In this document: in pieces, positions 5,994-10,796 of the stretch
Layout: every line of letters begins with the position of its first letter
Position numbering within the stretch: position 1 is the stretch's first letter
Source: an uncultured Pseudomonadota bacterium
Lineage (GTDB): Bacteria; Pseudomonadota; Gammaproteobacteria; Burkholderiales; Eutrophovitaceae
Length of the DNA: 10,796 bases
NCBI GenBank assembly: GCA_937983055.1
Contig: CALJLA010000152.1
Location: forward strand, 1-10,796
Direction: 5' to 3'
The notes under the pieces: generated by a model
What the model saw: only the letters and a program-made list of their open reading frames with translations
Database searches by the model: none
Told to the model about the DNA's origin: nothing
Position numbers and translations under genes: made by a program

Positions 5994-7504
5994 GTGCCTT
6001 CTCCGGTTACGTCATAGGGGCCACCAGCACCGGGGCCGTCGCCAGTGTAGTTCAGGGTGACGCCCAGCAGGAAGAGGTTATCGGTGTGGGTATCGCCGGC
6101 ATCGGCGGGCAGTCGGTCGAGACGGAGCAGCAGGATGTCATCCAGGGTGTAGGCGATAGCGGTGGAGAGGGTATGGGTAACGCGGTTGGCCACGTTGGCG
6201 GAGGCGTTGACCGCGAGGGTAGCGTTTTCATCGACAGTGGGTGTGGACACGGCGCCCAGAGCGGCCGGAGTGATGGCGCGAATACGGAAGACAGCGTTAC
6301 CGGCAGAGGTGCCATCGGACGCGAAGACAAAGCTGATGGAGTTGATGTTGCCGTCGTTCCAGCGGTGGATGTGCGGGATTTGCACAGAGGCATTACCGCT
6401 GGCGGATTCAGGGAATCGAACGGTGCGCCACAGGGAGGCGAGCGACACAATCGTGGCGACGGAGCCGTCAGGCTCGAAGGTGGTGCCGGGGATGGAGTAT
6501 TCGTCGTACAGGGCGTAGCGATGGGTGGCCCAGACACCGGAATTGGTGTAGTCCATGACATCGAAATGCATTTGCCCGCCGGAAGCGACGGAAAATTCCT
6601 GCCCTTCCGAGATGCCGTGAAGCACCCGGTTACCGAACGATCCGTCATCCGCATCCAGATTGCCCTGGAGGTAGTAGATCAGGTGATTGCGGGATTCCGG
6701 GCCATTCTCGGTAATCCGGAGTGACACGCCGGTCCCGCCGGACTGGGTCACGCCCGAACAATGGAAGACAACGTTGTTGTCGCATCCTTCCAGGCGAAGC
6801 ATATCGCCGTCATAAATCAGGCCATGCACCCATATCCGGTTTTGCGGGTTGCCACCGTTGCCCGTTGACCCCTGGATCACCAGTCCGTGCGCAGGCCGTA
6901 CGCCCGTCGTTGAGCCGTACACGAACCAGAGACGGATGTTATTGAATGCGGACTGGACCCCGTTGGAGTCGTCAATCGTAACGGCCGCGGTCGTGACGCG
7001 ACGGACGGCCACACCGAAGGTCCAGTCCTTGCACGATTGGGCCTGGATGGCATGGGTGCCCTGTGTGGCGCCGTCGAACAGAATGCCGCGCCCTTCGCCG
7101 CCGTGCAGGTAATTGCTGGCAACCGACGACACAATTTCCATCATCACGATAGATGCGCTGGCGGTGAGCGTCGTCGAGCCCACATTGCCACCGTTGGTGC
7201 TTGTGCTGTCCGTGCCGTACCCGCTTCCGATCATATGGAGGGGTTTATCAACGGTCAGCTTTGCCCCGATACGGTACTGGCCCTGAGGAAACAGAAGGGT
7301 CCCGCCGGACGACAGCGCATCAATGGCCGACTGAATCGCTGCGGCGTCATCCGTTACCCCGTCCCCGGTCGCGCCGTAATCGGTGACCGATACCGCGCCG
7401 CGCAGGGTGTCGACCGTAACCCCCAGGGTTGAACTGCCGGCAAAGGCAATCAGATCATCCGAATCCGGAGTGGCTGCGGTCAACTGGGAGATTTTCTTGC
7501 CCAC
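5990..7504 (-). CDS. Tailspike with pectate-lyase-like beta-helix
   Basis: Receptor-binding and possibly polysaccharide-degrading tail protein, 504 residues. Residues 1-37 (MGKKISQLTAATPDSDDLIA onward) match the short head-binding/adaptor segment often seen before phage beta-helix proteins. Residues 38-80 carry the classic Pectate_lyase_3 entry: VTDYGATGDGVTDDAAAIQSA, then GGTLLFPQGQYRIG. Residues 85-340 are Gly/Ser/Asn-rich strands as in a right-handed beta-helix. From about 350 the sequence changes to a likely beta-sandwich trimerisation or binding domain. Catalytic residues cannot be assigned, so enzymatic activity is uncertain. The start is GTG 7504, sharing one base with the previous stop (TAGTG), with a GGAGGA ribosome site 9 bases upstream. 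It is last of the host-contact block and directly precedes the terminase genes. Confidence 0.88.
   Translation of the reverse strand: MGKKISQLTAATPDSDDLIAFAGSSTLGVTVDTLRGAVSVTDYGATGDGVTDDAAAIQSAIDALSSGGTLLFPQGQYRIGAKLTVDKPLHMIGSGYGTDSTSTNGGNVGSTTLTASASIVMMEIVSSVASNYLHGGEGRGILFDGATQGTHAIQAQSCKDWTFGVAVRRVTTAAVTIDDSNGVQSAFNNIRLWFVYGSTTGVRPAHGLVIQGSTGNGGNPQNRIWVHGLIYDGDMLRLEGCDNNVVFHCSGVTQSGGTGVSLRITENGPESRNHLIYYLQGNLDADDGSFGNRVLHGISEGQEFSVASGGQMHFDVMDYTNSGVWATHRYALYDEYSIPGTTFEPDGSVATIVSLASLWRTVRFPESASGNASVQIPHIHRWNDGNINSISFVFASDGTSAGNAVFRIRAITPAALGAVSTPTVDENATLAVNASANVANRVTHTLSTAIAYTLDDILLLRLDRLPADAGDTHTDNLFLLGVTLNYTGDGPGAGGPYDVTGEGT
5997..6004 (-). promoter_or_regulatory. Strong ribosome binding site of the putative small terminase
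   Basis: GGAGAAGG on the minus strand, with its GGAG core 7 bases before ATG 5993. It lies inside the end of the tailspike gene, so packaging genes get their own strong translation start within the shared transcript. Confidence 0.65.
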
Positions 7505-7806
7505 TACAGTTCATCCTCCAGTTTGGGCTGCGTCGTCCAGGTGTCCGTTTCTTCGTTCAGGCTTTCCGTGTGCAAGGTTTCTCCGGCTTCCGTCAGGATC
7601 CGTTCCCCGGCTTCCGTCAGCAATTCATGACCGAGAGTCACCCAGCCATCCACGGCATTGCTTTGTGCGCTCCAGCTATCCGATGCGCTCGTCTGTACGG
7701 TCCAGACAAACCCGGGGGGTCGTTCGCTGGTCTGGGAGTGCCAGACACGGAACCCGAACCCCGGCCGGTGGATGCTCGAGCGATAGCCTGCCAGCCAGTC
7801 ATTCAA
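7504..7806 (-). CDS. 100-residue Trp-rich protein with LTEAGE repeats, unknown
   Basis: Small protein of the tail-decoration block. Residues 30-60 are rich in Trp, Ser and Thr (FVWTVQTSASDSWSAQSN, then DGWVTLG), a composition seen in small phage tail-fibre-associated proteins. Residues 62-80 hold 8-residue tandem units, LLTEAGER then ILTEAGET, with a decayed third (LHTESLNE); their DNA repeats with a 24-base period. The C-terminus is acidic (QPKLEDEL). The frame has no ATG near its start; TTG 7806 is the best candidate, overlapping the preceding gene by 8 bases, but no good ribosome site is seen, so the start is uncertain. An ATG at 7802 overlaps the stop as ATGA but is in another, unconvincing frame. 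Function unknown; a fibre accessory is a reasonable guess. Confidence 0.68.
   Translation of the reverse strand: MNDWLAGYRSSIHRPGFGFRVWHSQTSERPPGFVWTVQTSASDSWSAQSNAVDGWVTLGHELLTEAGERILTEAGETLHTESLNEETDTWTTQPKLEDEL
7514..7519 (-). promoter_or_regulatory. Ribosome binding site of the tailspike
   Basis: GGAGGA on the minus strand, 9 bases before GTG 7504. It is one of the strongest sites in the window and supports the GTG start. Confidence 0.7.
7585..7620 (-). repeat. 24-base-period tandem repeat coding 8-residue units
   Basis: The plus strand has GGCTTCCGTCAG at 7585-7596 and again, identical, at 7609-7620; a decayed third copy starts near 7561 (8 of 12 bases match). The units encode (L/I)LTEAGE(R/T) in the 100-residue gene. 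Confidence 0.75.
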
Positions 7807-8839
7807 CGGTCTTGAACGTCACGAACGTATCGTTGGCGGTCGCCGCCGTAAAGCGCCAGATCACCGAGTCACCGTTCGTGTCTCCGGCCGCGGCGTCAAA
7901 CTGATAGATCCCGTTGGATATCTCGGCGATGGTCCCGGATACCGCGGCGAATGCGCCGCCGTCCAGTGAGACTTCACCCGTGACGGTTAAGCCGGTCGCA
8001 GGAGTCACGTTGTCGCTTGCGAGCACCATTAGGATCGTGAAATTGCTGAAGGCGGTATTTTTCTGGGGGATGGCATAGTCGTTCAGGGTGGCGGGGATGC
8101 GGGCCTGAATGTCCTGGGTATCCGCCTCGATGCGGTCCACCACGGTATCGAGGGCGGCGATCAGGCCAGGGACGTCGTCCGACTGCAGTTCGTTCGTATC
8201 CACCAGAATGGCAGCGGTGTCGGCCTTGATGGCGCCGAGTCCGTCTGTCCCGTTATCCAGGTCCGTTTGGATACCGTCGACCACCGTATCGATGGTGGCA
8301 AGGTCGGCCGAAATGCTCGCGCCTGCCGGGGTGCCCAGTTTGGGCTGCATATCCGCGGTGTCGACGAGGATGGCATCCACATTGCCGTCAATCACCGCCA
8401 GATCACCGGATTCCGTGGGCATGAACAGCGGCACGATGGCCACATTGGCGGTGCTGGACTGACCGTGCAGCGTCACGAAGTCCGCGTCCATCTCGCCCGC
8501 GTCCAGCGCGAGTTCGTACACGCCCGGCATGTTCGTACTGTCTGGCTCGCTCACCGCGTTTGCAGGCGCAGCGGGCGTTCCACCGTCCTCGATGATGCGC
8601 ATGGTGAAGTTGCCGCTGTCACCCGTTACCGGGGCGCCCGTGCTGTAGTTGTAGGCGTAGAAGTTGACCGTGAGCGCCTGGTTTCTTATTGCCATAAGCC
8701 CGCTCTTTGCCTGTCCGAAGAAAATGGCCGCCGCCGCTGCGCCACCTGCCTCTGCCGCCTTGCCGGCAAACGAACCATGCAGGCGCGAATAACTGCCATT
8801 GAAGTCGAACCGTGTGGTTTGTGCTCCTGAGAATGCCAC
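7799..8839 (-). CDS. Mosaic tail-fibre-like protein with coiled-coil centre
   Basis: A 346-residue protein, probably structural and part of the tail or its fibres. Residues 1-48 (MAFSGAQTTRFDF..GSFAGK..) look like a separate small phage protein that I recall standing alone elsewhere. Residues 49-145 begin with MAIRNQALTVNFYAYNYSTG and form a likely beta-sandwich. Residues 147-250 are heptad-like helix with repeated ILVDTADMQ, ILVDTNELQ and IEADTQDIQ motifs, likely a trimeric coiled coil. Residues 259-346 are a second beta-sandwich (TGLTVTGEVSLDGGAFAAV, SNGIYQFDAAAGDTNGDSV), a domain I associate with phage baseplate/fibre proteins of BppU-like build. The start is GTG 8839, one base after the preceding stop and without a clear ribosome site, so coupling is likely. 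An alternative start is ATG 8695 (residue 49). Confidence 0.78.
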   Translation of the reverse strand: MAFSGAQTTRFDFNGSYSRLHGSFAGKAAEAGGAAAAAIFFGQAKSGLMAIRNQALTVNFYAYNYSTGAPVTGDSGNFTMRIIEDGGTPAAPANAVSEPDSTNMPGVYELALDAGEMDADFVTLHGQSSTANVAIVPLFMPTESGDLAVIDGNVDAILVDTADMQPKLGTPAGASISADLATIDTVVDGIQTDLDNGTDGLGAIKADTAAILVDTNELQSDDVPGLIAALDTVVDRIEADTQDIQARIPATLNDYAIPQKNTAFSNFTILMVLASDNVTPATGLTVTGEVSLDGGAFAAVSGTIAEISNGIYQFDAAAGDTNGDSVIWRFTAATANDTFVTFKTVE

Positions 8840-8840
8840 A

Positions 8841-10220
8841 TCAGGTAATCACGAACGCATCACCCGATGAGGGCGCGTTGGTCAGGGCCGTCACGGTCAG
8901 CTCATTGGTGGTGCCGTTGTAATCCGTGATGTCCGTTGATTGCCCGGCCACAGCCCCGGTCACGAACGTCAGAATCCGACCGTTGTAGTGGTCGTCTGTC
9001 GCCTCCGTCAAATCCGTGTCGATCACGGTTGTCGTGGGGGTGCCCTGCGCAGTGCCAGTAACAATACCCAGCGCTGACTGCTCAAGGTTGTCTGCTGCGG
9101 TCGCGCTGGTGCTGATGGCAGACATGTCAGAGTCCATACGCCCGCCTACAAGGGCCGAAGGCAATCTGCCCTGTATGTCCTGGGTGTCCGTCTCAATCGC
9201 GTCTGCGGTTGCCTGGGTAGCCGTGGCGTCAAGGATCAGATCCAGCCGCCCACCGTTGGCCCAATCACCCTGCAATTCGTTCGTGTCCGCCAGAATATCG
9301 GCGATTTCAGAGGCGAGCAGACCGAACGTAGCGGCTGTGGTGTGGTCCGCCTGCAATTCATCCCATACGGCGTCCGCAATGGCGGCGGCGGTGGGCGGCG
9401 TGCCGGTATAGGCGCTGTCGGTGCCGCGCATGGCATCACCATTAAGGCCCGTGACATCGGCATGGATGGCGCGGATCACTTCGGCAAGGCTGACGGCGTT
9501 GGCGGGCGCCGCCTCCGCAGGGAACGTCCCGATACCGTCAGTGCCGACCAGAACGTTGATCAATTGCTTGAGGTATTGAACCACCGTGTCCGCGTTGGTC
9601 GGGTCTCCTGCGGCCGCGGTGTCGTTCAGGGCGCCCACAACGGAAGCAAGCGCCGCGTTATCGGTACCACGCATGGCGTCACCGTTCAGGCCAGTCACGT
9701 CCGCGTGAATCGCGCGGATTACCTCAGCCAGGGACACTGCATTCGCAGGAGCCGCTTCCGCCGGGAACGTTCCGATACCATCCGTGCCGACCAGTACGTT
9801 CACCAGTTGCTTCACGTACTGCATGACGGACTCGGTCGTGGACGGATCGCCCGCGGCCGCCGCATCATCCACGGCGCCGACAGCCGATATCACGCCATCC
9901 CCGGCGAACAACTCGTCGTAAACGGTTTCCTCAAGCACCCACCAGCGCATCACCACCTGAAGCGCACCGGATACATGCACGTTCATCAACAGTTCGCCCA
10001 CCGTATTGGTGTCGGTCGTATCCAGATCATCGGAGTACCAGCCGTCACTGTCGTGCGTGCTGTTGCCGGTGTGGTTGGACTGGGCGAAGGCCCCGCCGTC
10101 CTTGGATAAACGACGGTCCGCCTGGGCAATCGTCAGCGCCGTTTCTGCGGTGTCCCCGTCCGTTGAATCAACGAAGGGACCAAAGCGGACGGTCTGCGTA
10201 GTGCTTTGGCGCAGGAACAT
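8841..10220 (-). CDS. Multidomain tail-fibre-like protein with internal duplication
   Basis: A 459-residue probable tail or fibre protein. Residues 1-105 (MFLRQSTTQTVRFGPFVDST, then TALTIAQADRRLSKDGGAFA and DGWYSDDLDTTDTNTVGEL) form a beta-sandwich domain I recognise from many phage fibre regions, though without an assigned function. Residues 114-187 and 195-268 are two copies of a mainly helical module. Residues 300-352 are coiled-coil-like, with ILADTNELQ and IETDTQDIQ motifs shared with the next gene. Residues 385-459 are a C-terminal beta domain (IVTGTAQGTPTTTVIDTDLT, then HYNGRILTFVTG, GQSTDITDYNG). ATG 10220 follows the preceding stop directly (TGAATG), with a weak GGAAAA site about 10 bases upstream. 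No catalytic motif is seen; a structural or adhesin role is inferred from domain layout and neighbours. Confidence 0.8.
   Translation of the reverse strand: MFLRQSTTQTVRFGPFVDSTDGDTAETALTIAQADRRLSKDGGAFAQSNHTGNSTHDSDGWYSDDLDTTDTNTVGELLMNVHVSGALQVVMRWWVLEETVYDELFAGDGVISAVGAVDDAAAAGDPSTTESVMQYVKQLVNVLVGTDGIGTFPAEAAPANAVSLAEVIRAIHADVTGLNGDAMRGTDNAALASVVGALNDTAAAGDPTNADTVVQYLKQLINVLVGTDGIGTFPAEAAPANAVSLAEVIRAIHADVTGLNGDAMRGTDSAYTGTPPTAAAIADAVWDELQADHTTAATFGLLASEIADILADTNELQGDWANGGRLDLILDATATQATADAIETDTQDIQGRLPSALVGGRMDSDMSAISTSATAADNLEQSALGIVTGTAQGTPTTTVIDTDLTEATDDHYNGRILTFVTGAVAGQSTDITDYNGTTNELTVTALTNAPSSGDAFVIT
9417..9638 (-). repeat. Internal duplication, copy B (residues 195-268)
   Basis: Second copy. 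From NVLVGTDGIG to GDAMRGTD, 47 residues are identical to copy A, yet 30 of the 47 codons differ (31 of 141 bases, counted by hand). The first 27 residues of the module differ at several positions. Confidence 0.9.
9660..9881 (-). repeat. Internal duplication, copy A (residues 114-187)
   Basis: First copy of a 74-residue module in the 459-residue protein, starting VGAVDDAAAAGDP and ending GDAMRGTD. It is followed after 7 residues by copy B, giving an 81-residue (243-base) period. Confidence 0.9.
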
Positions 10221-10796
10221 TCAGATAGTTTTCCGCGTTCGTGTGTGGTGATGATACGCGACCGGAATGGATAAGCCACCTCCTGCGCCGCCCGTGTCCT
10301 TGTAGACCACCCCCGTACACGACATGCCCGCATTGGCGCTCGCCGTCCAGTCGGGGCCATCCGTCGTTCCTGTCGTCACAATGCGGTATTCGCCAGCCGA
10401 TACGATGTCGGAGCCGGGACCCCCTGTGCTTTGTTGCGAGCCAAAGCGGGTGTAGTCCGAACCGTCCGTGATCGTGACGGACCCCCCGCTATAAGAAACC
10501 CCCAGCCCGCCCACGAATATGGCGCCGTTGGCGGAGGTGATATCCGGCGTATTGGGTGCTGTGTCGCTGGATGTGGCCGTCGCTTGATCGGAGTCCTCTA
10601 CCCGGGAGCTATCCCAGGAGTCCGTGGTGGACACCTCCATGATGTGTATGTGGTGTTTCTGAGGGGTGCCCCCGTTGGATACCTGCATCGTGCAGGAGCC
10701 GGCTCCTGTGACCACGGCCGACCAGATTGCATTCCCCATGAACGCCGAGTTGACACTGACTGACGTAACGACTTCATCAACGGAAATCGATGCGAA
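10221..10796 (-). CDS. Tail-region protein of unknown function (5' end beyond window)
   Basis: The frame is open from the right edge (10796) to TGA 10223-10221, giving 191 visible residues; the true start lies outside. An internal ATG at 10739 has upstream coding that reads well (FASISVDEVVTSVSVNSAF), so it is probably not the start. The visible part is rich in Gly, Ser and Thr and looks all-beta, with QKHHIHIMEVS, FVGGLGVSYSGGSVTITDG and ADWTAS-like segments typical of secreted or virion beta-sandwich proteins. The end is Gly-rich linker then SIPVAYHHHTRTRKTI, a His/Arg tail. I recall similar C-terminal tails on uncharacterised phage proteins near tail genes, but cannot name a family. It directly abuts the 459-residue gene, which places it in the tail-decoration block. 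Confidence 0.7.
   Translation of the reverse strand, partial: FASISVDEVVTSVSVNSAFMGNAIWSAVVTGAGSCTMQVSNGGTPQKHHIHIMEVSTTDSWDSSRVEDSDQATATSSDTAPNTPDITSANGAIFVGGLGVSYSGGSVTITDGSDYTRFGSQQSTGGPGSDIVSAGEYRIVTTGTTDGPDWTASANAGMSCTGVVYKDTGGAGGGLSIPVAYHHHTRTRKTI

Noticed and set aside
7700..7802. ATG at 7802 overlapping the preceding stop as ATGA as the start of the next gene
   Set aside because: That frame gives a Pro/Arg/Ser-rich sequence without a recognisable pattern, while the TTG 7806 frame gives the Trp-rich protein with LTEAGE repeats.
9342..10109. Plus-strand open frame of 255 codons across the duplicated region
   Set aside because: Its repeats mirror the duplication of the minus-strand gene, whose protein is perfectly conserved while third positions vary. 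Constraint is therefore on the minus-strand frame.
1..10796. Search for tRNA genes, CRISPR arrays, insertion sequences, attachment sites, promoters and hairpin terminators
   Set aside because: None could be supported by eye. There is no gap between genes longer than 3 bases on the coding strand, and the only repeats lie inside coding sequence.

Overview
The window is a slice of a GC-rich tailed-phage (or prophage) genome. It is one uninterrupted minus-strand late operon of 14 genes, two of them cut by the window edges. The head genes fit a short-tailed (podovirus-like) phage of the broad P22/SU10-like type: a P22-family portal, a PBSX/P22-type large terminase, an acidic scaffold and a major capsid protein of the DUF5309/SU10 type. 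The host is probably a proteobacterium, judged only from base composition and AGGAG-type ribosome sites. No host gene, integrase, tRNA or attachment site is visible, so lytic phage and prophage cannot be told apart.

Layout in the direction of transcription (high to low coordinates). (1) Host-contact/tail-decoration block, 10796-5990: a 5'-truncated unknown protein; a 459-residue fibre-like protein with an internal 81-residue-period duplication; a 346-residue mosaic fibre-like protein; a 100-residue Trp-rich protein; and a 504-residue pectate-lyase-fold tailspike. (2) Packaging block, 5993-4107: putative small terminase, a 62-residue unknown, and the large terminase. (3) Two very small genes, 4110-3725: a 45-residue protein and an 83-residue Cys/His protein. 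(4) Capsid block, 3728-1: portal, an 89-residue helical protein, scaffold, and the start of the major capsid protein, which runs off the left edge.

Genes are packed with almost no intergenic DNA. Eight of the 13 junctions are 4-base NTGA overlaps or 8-base overlaps of start and stop, one is a 1-base overlap, and the remaining four have 0 to 3 bases between them at most or abut directly. Six of the 13 genes with a visible start appear to use GTG or TTG. There is no room for internal terminators or conventional promoters, so expression is probably one long transcript with translational coupling. TerS/TerL pump DNA through the portal into a shell built by capsid protein on scaffold; the tailspike and fibre-like proteins would decorate the tail and bind or trim surface polysaccharide.

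No defence system, CRISPR array or other undescribed system was found. The most notable observations are a duplicated 47-residue segment that is identical in protein but changed at 30 of 47 codons, a 45-codon gene hidden under a misleading longer frame, and an apparent fusion in the 346-residue fibre-like protein.
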